Of a stretch of DNA of 64,000 nucleotides, positions 46,436 through 55,863 are shown in pieces; position 1 is the first letter of the stretch; every line of letters begins with the position of its first letter. Origin of the DNA: Pannonibacter phragmitetus_B. GTDB taxonomy: Bacteria; Pseudomonadota; Alphaproteobacteria; Rhizobiales; Stappiaceae. The DNA lies in assembly GCF_050510895.1 (NCBI RefSeq), contig NZ_JBNINT010000001.1:4216001-4280000 (forward strand). Reading direction: 5' to 3'. The notes under the pieces were generated by a model that was not told the origin of the DNA, made no database searches, and was given only the letters and a program-made list of their open reading frames with translations. The position numbers were made by a program, and so were the translations under genes.

Positions 46436-46732
46436 ATGGCACGCCGTTGCGAGCTTTCCGGCAAGGACGTCATGTCCGGGAACAATGTTTCCCACGCCAA
46501 CAACAAGACCCGTCGCCGGTTCCTGCCGAACCTGTGCAACGTTTCCCTCATCAGCGACACGCTGGGTGAGACGTTCAAGCTGCGCATCAGCGCCCATGCC
46601 CTGCGCTCGGTCGAGCACCGCGGTGGCCTGGATGCCTTCCTTCTGAAGGCCGCCGACTGCGAGCTGTCCAACAAGGCACGCCTGATCAAGGCCGAAGTCA
46701 AGCGCCGTCAGACTGCCGCTGCTGCGGCCTGA
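46436..46732 (+). CDS. rpmB: 50S ribosomal protein L28
   Basis: A 98-residue ribosomal protein. MARRCELSGKDVMSGNNVSH matches the family N-terminus, followed by NNKTRRRFLPNLCNVSLISD. The zinc-type cysteine pair of some L28 proteins is reduced here, as is common in alphaproteobacteria. It is followed 16 bases later by yhhQ, so the two may be co-transcribed. Confidence 0.95.
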   Translation: MARRCELSGKDVMSGNNVSHANNKTRRRFLPNLCNVSLISDTLGETFKLRISAHALRSVEHRGGLDAFLLKAADCELSNKARLIKAEVKRRQTAAAAA

Positions 46733-46747
46733 TTTGGCTCTTGCCGG

Positions 46748-47424
46748 ATGAGCAAGACAAACGCCATTTCCAATGGTGATATCGCCATCGCAGTGCTTGC
46801 GATGGCGATTGTCGTTGTGGCCTCCAATTTCCTGGTCCAGTTCCCTGTTGAGGGAACGGTGGGCGGCCTTCAGCTGGCCGACCTGCTGACCTGGGGTGCC
46901 TTCACCTATCCGGCTGCTTTCCTTGTTACCGATCTCACCAACCGGCGCTTCGGCCCTGCGGCTGCGCGCCGGGTGGTCTATGCCGGTTTCGTGCTGGCAG
47001 TTGCCCTCTCGGTAATCCTTGCCACCCCCGCCTTGCCGTAGCTTCGGGATCTGCCTTTCTGGTGGCCCAGCTTCTCGATGTGACGCTGTTCAACCGCCTG
47101 CGCCGTGCGGTCTGGTGGAAGGCGCCGATCGTGTCGTCGGTCATCGGTTCTCTGGTTGATACGCTGATCTTCTTCTCGATCGCGTTTTCGCCGCTGTTTT
47201 CCGGGCTTCTCGGCTATCACGATGACTTCGCTGTCGAAAACGCGCCGCTCTTTGGCATCTTTGCCGCAGAACTGCCGCGCTGGATTTCCTGGGCGCTGGG
47301 TGATCTGACGGTGAAGCTGGCCGTGGCGCTCTTCCTGCTGGCGCCTTACCGCATGCTCTTCGCCTTCATCCGGCCTATGCCGGACGCGGCTCCAGAGACC
47401 GGTACTGCGCCGCTCGTGCGCTGA
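46748..47424 (+). CDS. yhhQ: queuosine precursor transporter (YhhQ/VUT family), frame-disrupted
   Basis: A ~225-residue six-helix membrane protein of the VUT/DUF165 family that imports 7-cyano-7-deazaguanine or its amine for tRNA queuosine. The first part ends with FTYPAAFLVTDLTNRRFGPA and YAGFVLAVALSVILATP. A run of five C at 47025-47029 breaks the frame and gives a premature TAG. One added C restores ATPRLAVASGSAFLVAQLLD and the rest to 47424. The product is intact once corrected. Confidence 0.85.
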
Positions 47425-47427
47425 TTT

Positions 47428-48467
47428 TCAGTTTTCCAGCCTGAACCGCAGCAGCAGCGTGCGCTGAAGCAGTGAGCGGTTGTTGTCTGACATGAGTGTC
47501 AGCACCGTATGGCCGCCCGCATCCTTGTGGACGGCGAGCGCTTCCATATTGTCGATATCGTGTGATGGCCCTGACTCCAGCAGGATTTCCCCTTCAGCTT
47601 CGTGCCGGGGCGGATTTCGCTGCCCTTGAACCGGCGCAGGCGCATGCCGATCCAGTCCTTCATGTTGAAGCGTCGCTCCAGCAGCAGAAGATCGCCATTT
47701 GGCAGAAATTCCGCGTCGGTTGCGTCGAAACCGGACGATTGCTCGATCTCGAAACTGCCGGCCAGCGGCCCGCCGATGATGAAGCCGGGCAGGGTTCCCC
47801 GCGCTGCATCCGGATTGCGCTCGCCAACGGCCACAAGGCCGCCCTTCAGCGGGCTGGAAAGGGCCGAGCCTGCCAGCGCCTCTGGCCCCTTGTTGCCGCG
47901 CAGATTGCGGAAGCCTGCCGGTGTCTCCACCTGTGACAGGGCCTTTGCCTTGCCGGAGGTGAGCGGCCAGGCAAAGCGGTAGATGCGGTTGACCCGTTCG
48001 ACGCTGACGAAAAGTTCGGTGCGCTTGCCGTTGATGCCTAGGGTCATGCCCTCGGTGTCCCAGGCCTTCGTCTTCTGCAGGATCGCGCCCTTGGGGTCGA
48101 GTGCCTGAGCCGTCCGGGCTGACGTTATGGCCAGCGGACGGCCATTCGCGTCCTGCTGAAGTTCAAAGGCGATCCAGCGCGCATCGTCGGTGGCCGCAAG
48201 ATAAGAGCTGCCACCCTCAAGTGCGATCAGGGCAGAGATGCCGCCGTATTTTTTGGCAGGCAGCGATAAGTCCAGTCCGCCCAGAAAGGTGAGCTTTCCG
48301 AAACGGTTCACATCGCTGCCGCGCTGGAACTGTGTGATGGGCCGCGTGCGGATGGACAGGCTGTCCCCGTCCTGCAACAGCGGTGCAGCACAAGCCACGC
48401 CAATGCCTGAAGCAGGCGTCAGCGCCAGCAGGATGGCGGCTGAGGCCGCCAGCCAGCTCTTCTTCAT
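47428..48467 (-). CDS. esterase-like activity of phytase family protein, frame-disrupted near the end
   Basis: A ~346-residue exported protein. A signal peptide ends near CAAP; a beta-propeller-like body follows with FGKLTFLGGLDLS, GGISALIALEGGSSYLAATD and LPNGDLLLLERRF. This matches the family named for esterase-like phytase activity. At four C (47589-47592) the frame breaks; one extra base restores LKGEILLESGPSHDIDNMEA and the ending LRFRLEN before a TGA at 47428-47430. The start overlaps the cobT stop by four bases (ATGA), the conserved order in this group. The substrate is unknown. Confidence 0.78.
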
Positions 48468-50365
48468 GCGCGCTTGCGCCGTCCGCGCTGCGGCACAGCG
48501 CCCACATTGGTGTCCTGGAACAGGTCGGCGAGCTGGTTGGTCATGGCGCCCGCCAGTTCCTCCGCATCGACGATGGTCACCGCGCGTGAGTAATAGCGCG
48601 TCACGTCATGGCCGATGCCGATGGCGATCAGTTCCACGGGCGACCGGTTTTCGATCTCATCAATGACGAAACGCAGGTGCCGCTCCAGATAGTTGCCCGG
48701 ATTGACCGACAGGGTGCAATCGTCCACCGGCGCGCCATCGGAGATCATCATCAGGATGCGGCGGTTTTCCGTCCGCGCCAGCAGGCGGCGGTGTGCCCAG
48801 TCCAGAGCCTCACCGTCGATGTTCTCCTTCAGCAGGCCTTCGCGCATCATCAGGCCAAGGTTGCGCCGGGCCCGCCGCCAGGGAGCATCTGCGGCCTTGT
48901 AGATGATGTGGCGCAGATCGTTGAGGCGGCCGGGTTGCGCGGGCTTTCCGGCGGCAAGCCAGGCCTCGCGGGACTGGCCGCCCTTCCAGGCCTTGGTGGT
49001 GAAACCGAGGATTTCCACCTTCACGCCGCAGCGCTCCAGCGTGCGGGCCAGAATATCGGCGCAGGCAGCAGCCACGGTGATCGGACGGCCGCGCATGGAG
49101 CCGGAATTGTCCAGAAGCAGCGTCACCACCGTGTCGCGGAAATTGGTGTCGCGCTCCTGCTTGAAAGCCAGCGGCTGCATGGGGTCGGTCACCGCGCGGG
49201 TCAGGCGCGCGGTGTCGAGGATGCCTTCCTCTAGATCGAAATCCCAGGACCGGTTTTGCTGTGCCATCAGCTTGCGCTGCAAGCGGTTGGCAAGCCGGGC
49301 CACGGCGCTCTGCAGGTTGACGAGCTGCTTGTCGAGGAAGGCGCGCAGGCGGTCGAGTTCAGCCGCATCGCACAGGTCTTCCGCCGTCACCACCTCGTCG
49401 AAGCGGGGCGTATAGACACGGTAGTCGGAGACGGGACGGTTGCTGAGAGGCGCTTCGCGGCGCTGGTTCTCGCCGGGCTCTTCCGCATCCGCGTCGAGGT
49501 CTTCCTGATCCATTTCCATGGAATCGGATTCGGAGGCTTCGGTATCTCCGGCCTCCATCTCCTCGCCGGTCATCTCCGTTTCCTGCGGCAGGCTCTCTTC
49601 GCCGCCGGTGTCTTCCTCCGCATCGCCGCCGGTCTCGGCGTTGTCGCTGTTGCCCTGGTCGTCGCTTTCTTCCGGGTCGTCGTGCTCGTCGTTCTCGTTT
49701 CCGGCCTCATCGGCCATGTCGAGCGCCTTCAGCACGTTGCGCATCTGTCCGGCAAAGGCAGCCTGATCTTCAAGGCGTGTGACGAGACGGTCGAGATCGT
49801 TGCCAGCCTTCTGCTCGATCCAGCCGCGCCACATGTCGACAAGCTTGGCCGCGCTTGCCGGCGGCGGGGCGCCGGTCAGGCGCTCGCGGATCATCAGCGA
49901 CAGGGCATCCACCAGCGGCGCTTCCTCGCGGCTGGTGACATCGGCAGAGCCCAGGCGGACGTATTTGTCATCCAGCATGGCGGCAAGATTGCTGGCAACG
50001 CCGGGCATGCGGGCAGCACCCACCGCCTCGCAACGGGCCTGCTCCACCGCATCGTAGATCTGCCGCGCATCGGGAGCTTTCGGCGCATGGCGCTGATGCA
50101 CCTTCACGTCATGGCAGGCCATGCGCAGGGCCATGGAATCACCCAGGCCGCGGGTGATCGTCAGCTCCCGCAGGCCGGGCTTGCGCGCCGGCTCAGGCAG
50201 GCGCGCCGCATTGGGGGCAAGGCCCGGGCGGTCACCGGAGAAGATGACCTCCAGCTCCGCATTGCCTGCAATGGCACGCATGGTGCCTGTGAGAGCCTGC
50301 TTGAAGGGCTCGGTGGGCGACTGCCCCTTGCCCCCGGCTCCGCTGTTGCTGCCCGGACCTGCCAT
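48464..50365 (-). CDS. cobT: cobaltochelatase subunit CobT
   Basis: A 633-residue subunit of the aerobic CobNST cobaltochelatase, which inserts cobalt into hydrogenobyrinate a,c-diamide in B12 synthesis. A long acidic low-complexity segment occupies ~220-310 (EEDTGGEESLPQETEMTGEE). The C-terminal VWA domain has the MIDAS-type motif LLLDNSGSMRGRP. It begins four bases after cobS ends and is coupled to the following phytase-like gene. Regulation by cobalamin is common, but I saw no riboswitch. Confidence 0.94.
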   Translation of the reverse strand: MAGPGSNSGAGGKGQSPTEPFKQALTGTMRAIAGNAELEVIFSGDRPGLAPNAARLPEPARKPGLRELTITRGLGDSMALRMACHDVKVHQRHAPKAPDARQIYDAVEQARCEAVGAARMPGVASNLAAMLDDKYVRLGSADVTSREEAPLVDALSLMIRERLTGAPPPASAAKLVDMWRGWIEQKAGNDLDRLVTRLEDQAAFAGQMRNVLKALDMADEAGNENDEHDDPEESDDQGNSDNAETGGDAEEDTGGEESLPQETEMTGEEMEAGDTEASESDSMEMDQEDLDADAEEPGENQRREAPLSNRPVSDYRVYTPRFDEVVTAEDLCDAAELDRLRAFLDKQLVNLQSAVARLANRLQRKLMAQQNRSWDFDLEEGILDTARLTRAVTDPMQPLAFKQERDTNFRDTVVTLLLDNSGSMRGRPITVAAACADILARTLERCGVKVEILGFTTKAWKGGQSREAWLAAGKPAQPGRLNDLRHIIYKAADAPWRRARRNLGLMMREGLLKENIDGEALDWAHRRLLARTENRRILMMISDGAPVDDCTLSVNPGNYLERHLRFVIDEIENRSPVELIAIGIGHDVTRYYSRAVTIVDAEELAGAMTNQLADLFQDTNVGAVPQRGRRKRA

Positions 50366-50369
50366 TGGC

Positions 50370-51356
50370 TCAGCTCATGACCATGTTGACGGAAGATTCC
50401 GGCAGCTCTTCACCGAAGCAGCGCTGATAGAACTCGCTCACCAGTGTGCGCTCGGTCTCGTCGCACTTGTTGAGGAAGGTCAGGCGGAAGGAGAAGCCAA
50501 CATCACCGAAAATCTCACAGTTCTCGGCCCAGGTGATGACCGTACGCGGGCTCATCACGGTGGACAGGTCGCCGTTGACGAAGGCGCTGCGGGTCATGTC
50601 AGCAAGGCGCACCATGCGCGACACGATGTTGCGGCCTTCCGCGCCCTGGAAGTGCTTGGCCTTGGCCAGAACGATTTCCACCTCGTTGTCATGCGGCAGA
50701 TAGTTCAGGGTCGTGACGATGGACCAGCGGTCCATCTGCGCCTGATTGAGCTGCTGCGTGCCGTGGTAGAGGCCGGACGTGTCGCCAAGACCGATGGTGT
50801 TGGCGGTGGCGAACAGGCGGAAATAGGGGTGCGGGCGCAGGACACGGTTCTGGTCGAGCAGCGTCAGGCGGCCGGAGGATTCCAGCACGCGCTGGATCAC
50901 GAACATCACGTCCGGGCGGCCAGCGTCATACTCGTCGAACACGAGCGCGACGTTGTTCTGATAAGCCCAGGGCAGGATGCCATCGCGGAACTCGGTCACC
51001 TGCTTGCCATCGCGCAGCACGATGGCGTCCTTGCCGATCAGGTCGATACGGCTGATGTGGCTGTCGAGGTTGACGCGCACGCAAGGCCAGTTGAGGCGGG
51101 CGGCGACCTGCTCGATGTGGGTGGACTTGCCGGTGCCGTGATAGCCGGTCACCATCACGCGGCGGTTACGCGCAAAACCGGCCAGAATGGCAAGCGTCGT
51201 CACGCGGTCGAACAGGTAGTCCGGGTCGGCTTCCGGCACATATTCGTTGGCCGTCTTGTAGGCGGGCACGCGCAAGGTGCTCTGGAAGCCGAAGACTTCC
51301 TCGACGGAGATTTCGGTGTCAGGCGTGTTTTCAGCCACGGTCTTCGTATCAGTCAT
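50370..51356 (-). CDS. cobS: cobaltochelatase subunit CobS
   Basis: A 328-residue AAA+ ATPase partner of CobT. Walker A reads GYHGTGKSTHIEQ and Walker B LVFDEYDAG, with an N-terminal CobS-specific segment (EVFGFQSTLRVPAYKTANEY). The CobS-CobT ring powers metal insertion by CobN, encoded elsewhere. It is the first gene of the cobS-cobT-phytase-like operon. Confidence 0.95.
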   Translation of the reverse strand: MTDTKTVAENTPDTEISVEEVFGFQSTLRVPAYKTANEYVPEADPDYLFDRVTTLAILAGFARNRRVMVTGYHGTGKSTHIEQVAARLNWPCVRVNLDSHISRIDLIGKDAIVLRDGKQVTEFRDGILPWAYQNNVALVFDEYDAGRPDVMFVIQRVLESSGRLTLLDQNRVLRPHPYFRLFATANTIGLGDTSGLYHGTQQLNQAQMDRWSIVTTLNYLPHDNEVEIVLAKAKHFQGAEGRNIVSRMVRLADMTRSAFVNGDLSTVMSPRTVITWAENCEIFGDVGFSFRLTFLNKCDETERTLVSEFYQRCFGEELPESSVNMVMS

Positions 51357-51421
51357 CGGTCCTCCGCTGCCACGGCCGGGCCGGGGTCAGGGTCGTTGGG
51401 GGATGCCCGCAGAACAGCGGG

Positions 51422-52012
51422 CTAACAGAAACCGGCTTTCTTCAGGACGTTGTAGGCCTGAATGATTTCCCGCAGGCGGTCCTCGGAAGACCGGTCACCG
51501 CCATTGGCATCCGGATGATGCAACTTTACCAATTCCTTGTAGCGCGCCTTGATTTCGTCTCCGCGTGCCTCTCCCGGAAGATTGAGCACATCAAAGGACC
51601 GTTTTTCAAGGGCAAGTAGCTTTCTTGCGCGCGACGTATGTCCGGCATTTTGCCGCGCATGGGCGCGCTGGCGGCCCGTGGCCCTCGGATCGAACCCGTC
51701 CGGCCCGTCCGCAGCCTGCCGGTTGACGCCCATTTTCCACGTGGGACGGTGGCCGGTGAGCGAATCCTTCTGATAGGCGCGCACCGCGTCGTCGCTCATG
51801 CCGGTGAAATAATTGTAGGACTTGTTGTACTCGCGCACATGGTCAACGCAGAAATTGAAGAACATGCCTTCGCGGTCGCGGCCTTGCGGCGCGCGGTGAG
51901 TTCCGGGGCGGTCGCACCCCGGAAACTGGCAGGTGGGATAGGTATCCTCTTCGAGCCGGTCCCTGTCCGGCTTCACGCGTATGCGGTCGAAGATTTTGGA
52001 ATCCAGTTTCAT
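51422..52012 (-). CDS. J-domain (DnaJ-like) protein
   Basis: A 196-residue protein. The N-terminus, MKLDSKIFDRIRVKPDRD, leads to a cysteine-bearing CQFPGCDRPGTHRAPQGRD segment. A C-terminal J-domain follows (ALEKRSFDVLNLPG, then LVKLHHPDANGGD), where HPD is the Hsp70-stimulating tripeptide. It should work with DnaK on a specific substrate. The gene is conserved between bolA and cobS in this group; its client is not known. Confidence 0.88.
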   Translation of the reverse strand: MKLDSKIFDRIRVKPDRDRLEEDTYPTCQFPGCDRPGTHRAPQGRDREGMFFNFCVDHVREYNKSYNYFTGMSDDAVRAYQKDSLTGHRPTWKMGVNRQAADGPDGFDPRATGRQRAHARQNAGHTSRARKLLALEKRSFDVLNLPGEARGDEIKARYKELVKLHHPDANGGDRSSEDRLREIIQAYNVLKKAGFC

Positions 52013-52155
52013 GCAGCGATTATGGACAGGGCTTGTGCCCGGAACAAGGTTGACCCGGACACTAAAGGGGAAGAATGAGTATCGGAACGGCTTTGTGTGC
52101 TGAGGCGAGGCGCCGGAGCCACAGGGCCAGAACTCCATAACTCACACGGGATGCC

Positions 52156-52461
52156 ATGAGTATCAAGACCCGCATGGCCGAAAGGCTGACTTCGATTTTT
52201 TCTCCTTCTGCGCTGGACGTTCTGGACGAATCAGACCGGCACAAGGGACACGGCGGCTGGCGTGAGGGCGGCGAGACCCATTTCCGCGTCCGCATTGTGG
52301 CCGAGGCCTTCTCCGGAATGAGCCGTGTGGCCCGCCACCGCGCCATCAATGAGGCAGCTGCGGAGTTCTTTGCCGAAGGGCTGCATGCGCTGGCCATCGA
52401 GGCTCGCACGCCGGATGAACCGGACCCGCGCGCCCGTCAGGTCAGCCAGCCGGCCGGCTGA
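52156..52461 (+). CDS. bolA: BolA family protein
   Basis: A 101-residue BolA. SIKTRMAERLTSIFSPSALD, then GGETHFRVRIVAEAFSGMSR and RHRAINEAAAEF, fit the family; the histidines are the usual 2Fe-2S ligands shared with a monothiol glutaredoxin. It is divergent from the J-domain gene. Its stop codon lies inside the terminator-like hairpin at 52438-52465. Confidence 0.92.
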   Translation: MSIKTRMAERLTSIFSPSALDVLDESDRHKGHGGWREGGETHFRVRIVAEAFSGMSRVARHRAINEAAAEFFAEGLHALAIEARTPDEPDPRARQVSQPAG

Positions 52462-52465
52462 CCTG
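52438..52465. terminator. hairpin at the bolA/CNNM convergent junction
   Basis: A perfect ten-bp stem, CAGGTCAGCC (52438-52447) with GGCTGACCTG (52456-52465), with an eight-base loop. It includes the bolA stop codon and ends four bases before the convergent gene's stop. No T tract, so termination is likely but not certain. Confidence 0.6.
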
Positions 52466-52468
52466 CGC

Positions 52469-53803
52469 TCAGTTCGCCGCGCCGCCGGAGGCTGTCTGTG
52501 TCTCGCGCTTCTGCGGCGCCGGGCGCTGGTCCTTGGCCGATAGCGGCATGACCCTCAGGCGGGTGATGCGGTTCTTTTCCCGCCGCAGCACGGTGAAGCG
52601 GAAGCCGTGGAAGGTGAAGATCTGGCGTTCTTCAGGGATCATCCGCGCCTCATGGATGACAAGTCCGGCGATGGTTGTCGCCTCGTCATCGGGCAGTGCC
52701 CAGTCATTGGCGCGGTTGAGGTCCCGGATCGGCACCGAGCCATCCACAATCACGGATCCATCCGCCTGCGGGCGCACGCCGCTCAGCTCAACATCGTGCT
52801 CATCGGCAATCTCGCCGACGATTTCCTCGATGATGTCCTCCAGCGTGACGATACCCATCACCTCGCCATACTCGTCGATGACAAAGGCGAAGTGGGATTT
52901 CCGCTTCAGGAAAGCGTTGAGCTGGTCCTGCAGGCTTGTGGTGTCCGGCACGAACCAGGGCGGGGTGGCGATTTTCATCACGTCCAGCTTGCCGAAGTCG
53001 CCGTCGGCGGCTTTCAGGGCGCGCAGCAGATCCTTGGCATGCAGCACGCCGACGAAGTTGTCGCTCTCTCCGCGCCACAGCGGCATGCGGGTGTAGGGCG
53101 CAGCAAGTGCTGCATCGACGATCTTCGAGACATCCTCGTCGACATTGAGGGCCATCATGCTGGTGCGATGGACCATAACGTCGGAGACTTCCAGCTCGGC
53201 AAGGTCCAGCAGCCCGCCCAACCGGTCGCGGTCGGCCTTGACCAGCCCGCCTTCCAGATGCTGCAGGTCTACGGCGCCGCGCAGTTCCTCGTGCGGAGAC
53301 AGGATCGAGGCATTGTCATCCACCCGGATGCCGATGGCCCGCATCAACAGCCGCACGATGACTTCGATGCCCATCACGACCGGGCCAAATATGGCCACGA
53401 TGATCCGCACCGGCCGGGAAACAGCCAGGGCGAAACGGTCCGGGTTGGAAATGGCCCAGGTCTTGGGCATCACCTCCGAAAGAACGACGACGAGCACGGT
53501 CATCACCAGCGTCGCCAGCGCGACCCCCGCCTCTCCGAATAGGTTGAGGAACAGGCTGGTGGCCAGCGAGGACGCCAGAATGTTGACGATGTTGTTGCCC
53601 AGCAGCAGCGCCCCGATGAGGCGCTCGCGGGCCGCAATCAGCTTGCCGACGATCCCGGCGCGGCTGTCACCGGCCTTTTCCATCTGGTGCATGCGTGCGC
53701 GGGAAGCTGCCGTCAGGGCTGTCTCGGAGCCGGAGAAAAACCCCGACAGAACGAGCAGGAACAAGATGGAGCCGCCGGTGAACCAGAGGGTCGTTTCGTT
53801 CAT
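52469..53803 (-). CDS. CNNM/HlyC-CorC family transporter
   Basis: A 444-residue protein: N-terminal DUF21 (CNNM) membrane domain of ~190 residues with three to four helices, then two CBS domains (DVMVHRTSMMALNVDE; HFAFVIDEYGEVMGIVTLED), then a CorC/HlyC C-terminal domain. CNNM proteins transport or sense magnesium; many are mislabelled hemolysins. Its start overlaps the aroB stop (53800-53803), so it is in the aroK-aroB operon. Confidence 0.92.
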   Translation of the reverse strand: MNETTLWFTGGSILFLLVLSGFFSGSETALTAASRARMHQMEKAGDSRAGIVGKLIAARERLIGALLLGNNIVNILASSLATSLFLNLFGEAGVALATLVMTVLVVVLSEVMPKTWAISNPDRFALAVSRPVRIIVAIFGPVVMGIEVIVRLLMRAIGIRVDDNASILSPHEELRGAVDLQHLEGGLVKADRDRLGGLLDLAELEVSDVMVHRTSMMALNVDEDVSKIVDAALAAPYTRMPLWRGESDNFVGVLHAKDLLRALKAADGDFGKLDVMKIATPPWFVPDTTSLQDQLNAFLKRKSHFAFVIDEYGEVMGIVTLEDIIEEIVGEIADEHDVELSGVRPQADGSVIVDGSVPIRDLNRANDWALPDDEATTIAGLVIHEARMIPEERQIFTFHGFRFTVLRREKNRITRLRVMPLSAKDQRPAPQKRETQTASGGAAN

Positions 53804-54936
53804 CGCTGAAGTTTCTCCTTCAGGAACTCAAGTACGGCGGCCGGGTCCACACCCTTTTCGACGAAGGCCTGCCCTATGCCCCGTGTCAGGATGAAAGTCA
53901 GGGCGCCTCGGCTGACCTTCTTGTCCTGTGCGATAATGTCGAGCAGGGTTTCTGCCGGCGGAAGCTGGCCGGGGATCTGCTGCATGCGGATGGGCAGGCC
54001 CACCTTGACGAGATGGGCTTCCACCCGTTCCACATCCGCCTGCGGCAGCAGGCCGAGGCGCGCGGAGAACTCATGCGCCAGCATCATGCCGATGGACACG
54101 CCTTCGCCGTGAACGAGGCGGGTGCCGTCATAATCCACCGCCGATTCCAGTGCATGGCCGAAGGTGTGGCCAAGGTTCAGAAGCGCCCGCTGGCCGCTTT
54201 CCCGTTCATCGGCGCCGACAACGGCTGCCTTGGCGGCGCAGGAGCGCGCCACCGCTTCCTCGCGGGCGGAGGTGCCGTCGAAGATGCCCTTCCAGTTAAG
54301 GTCGAGCCACTCGAAGAAGTCAGCATCGCCCAGAAGGCCGTATTTCACGACCTCGGCGTAGCCTGCGCGGAACTCACGGTCTGAAAGGGTGTCGAGAATG
54401 GCTGTATCCGCCAGAACGAGGGCGGGCTGATGGAAAGCTCCGATCAGGTTCTTGCCATGGCGCGAATTGATACCCGTTTTGCCGCCGACGGAGGAATCCA
54501 CCTGGGACAGCAGCGTGGTCGGCATCTGGATGAACGTCATGCCCCGGCGCACGGAAGCCGAAACGAAACCAGCCAGATCACCCACAACGCCGCCGCCAAA
54601 TGCGAGAACCGCGTCGCCGCGTTCCAGCCGTGCGGCCAGAACCTCGTCGCACAGACGCTCGAACTGGGCGTAGCATTTGGTCTGTTCGCCCGGCGGCACG
54701 GTGATGACCGTGTGCTCCAGCCCGGCTGCTTTCAGGCTTGCCGAGAGGGCTGACAGATGGGTGCGGGCGACGTTTTCGTCGGTGATAACGGCGAGCCTTG
54801 CACCCGGCATGAGAGCGGCAATGCGCGCACCGGCGCTGGCCAGCACATCGCGGCCGATGACAATGCCGTAGGAGCGCTCGCCCAGATCCACCGGCACAGT
54901 CACTGGCTCTGCCGTGGTCTCAAGTCTGTCAGCCAT
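53800..54936 (-). CDS. aroB: 3-dehydroquinate synthase
   Basis: A 378-residue NAD-dependent zinc enzyme of the shikimate pathway, converting DAHP to 3-dehydroquinate. VPPGEQTKCYAQFERLCDEV, the GGGVVGDLAGF nucleotide loop, KTGIN and GHTFGHALE zinc-ligand motifs are intact. The ATG at 54936 overlaps the aroK stop by eight bases, with GAGGG just upstream. It is the second gene of aroK-aroB-CNNM. Confidence 0.95.
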   Translation of the reverse strand: MADRLETTAEPVTVPVDLGERSYGIVIGRDVLASAGARIAALMPGARLAVITDENVARTHLSALSASLKAAGLEHTVITVPPGEQTKCYAQFERLCDEVLAARLERGDAVLAFGGGVVGDLAGFVSASVRRGMTFIQMPTTLLSQVDSSVGGKTGINSRHGKNLIGAFHQPALVLADTAILDTLSDREFRAGYAEVVKYGLLGDADFFEWLDLNWKGIFDGTSAREEAVARSCAAKAAVVGADERESGQRALLNLGHTFGHALESAVDYDGTRLVHGEGVSIGMMLAHEFSARLGLLPQADVERVEAHLVKVGLPIRMQQIPGQLPPAETLLDIIAQDKKVSRGALTFILTRGIGQAFVEKGVDPAAVLEFLKEKLQR

Positions 54937-55552
54937 TTTGGCCCTCTTTGCTGTTCGTCCCGCCTGTGCGCAGGTCCAGATGGCTTTCAACAGCCGATAT
55001 CACGTCTTCCATCACCACTTCATGCGGCACTTCACGGGACCAGACCGTGGCGTCGGCCAGGGCATAGACCGGTTCGCGCTTTTCCAGCAGTTGCCGCATG
55101 GTGCCTTCCGGATCGGCATTTTGCAGAAGCGGCCGGGTCGGGCGCTTGCGGACCCTCACCATCACGGTGGCAAGGTCGGCTCTCAGCCAGACTGAAACAC
55201 CGTTTGCCTTGATGGCATTGCGCGTCGCCTCGCTCATGAAGGCGCCGCCACCGGTGGCCAGAACCTGCGGGCCCTGCTGCAGCAAGCGGGCGATCACCTT
55301 TTCCTCGCCGCGCCGGAATTCGGGCTCACCATGGAGGGCGAAAATTTCGGAGATCGTCATGTTGGCTGCCGTCTCGATTTCGGTATCGGCATCGACGAAA
55401 TCAAGGCCCAGGCGCTGGGCCAGGCGGCGCCCGACGCTGGATTTACCGCAGCCCATGATGCCGACAAGCACGATGGAGCGGTTTCCAAGGGCGGCGATGA
55501 TCCGGGCCGCACGTGCGTCCTTCGCCTGTATGCCTGATGCGGCTGCGTTCAC
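54929..55552 (-). CDS. aroK: shikimate kinase
   Basis: A ~207-residue kinase that phosphorylates shikimate. P-loop GIMGCGKSSVGRRLA, DADTEIE, and the substrate-binding ATGGGAF with downstream RKRPTRPLL are all present. I choose a GTG start at 55552 because GGAGG lies seven bases upstream; an ATG at 55576 has no ribosome site. It is first in the operon with aroB. Confidence 0.94.
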   Translation of the reverse strand: MNAAASGIQAKDARAARIIAALGNRSIVLVGIMGCGKSSVGRRLAQRLGLDFVDADTEIETAANMTISEIFALHGEPEFRRGEEKVIARLLQQGPQVLATGGGAFMSEATRNAIKANGVSVWLRADLATVMVRVRKRPTRPLLQNADPEGTMRQLLEKREPVYALADATVWSREVPHEVVMEDVISAVESHLDLRTGGTNSKEGQNG

Positions 55553-55695
55553 CTTGGCCCTCCCTGAACGGTTCATGAAGCGCCTTTTAACATATTCCGG
55601 CAAAAAACAAGCGGCTTGCTAGGGGAGCCTGCCTGCCGCAAAAAGAAAGGCGAGCCGCTGCCGATTCTCCTTGCCGGTTCTCTGAGGTTTTTGCC

Positions 55696-55839
55696 GTGCC
55701 GACCTTGACCCGACTGATCCTGGTTCTGGCCCTTTTGGGGGCAGCTGGCTATGGCATCGTCTACTCGCTGGCGAATTTTGTCCATCCGGGCGAGCGGGAG
55801 ATCACCGTGCGGGTGCAAAAAGACGGATTTGCCCGCTGA
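55696..55839 (+). CDS. small single-helix membrane protein
   Basis: A 47-residue frame from a GTG, with TGAGG eight bases upstream. Residues ~4-22 (LTRLILVLALLGAAGYGIVY) form one membrane helix, and EREITVRVQKDGFAR follows. A small gene of this sort lies between aroK and xerD in related genomes as I recall. It is divergent from aroK and 24 bases before xerD. Function is unknown. Confidence 0.7.
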   Translation: MPTLTRLILVLALLGAAGYGIVYSLANFVHPGEREITVRVQKDGFAR

Positions 55840-55863
55840 CGGCCGGCAGGAGGATGCACCAGC

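Noticed and set aside
49256..50380. 374-codon open frame opposite cobT
   Set aside because: Antisense shadow of cobT.
50370..52012. Cobalamin riboswitch upstream of cobS
   Set aside because: Only ~65 bases separate the J-domain gene from cobS and no B12-box was recognised.
55854..55863. Alternative xerD start at 55854
   Set aside because: It directly abuts GGAGG and lies in the other frame; the ATG at 55864 gives the family N-terminus after frame repair.
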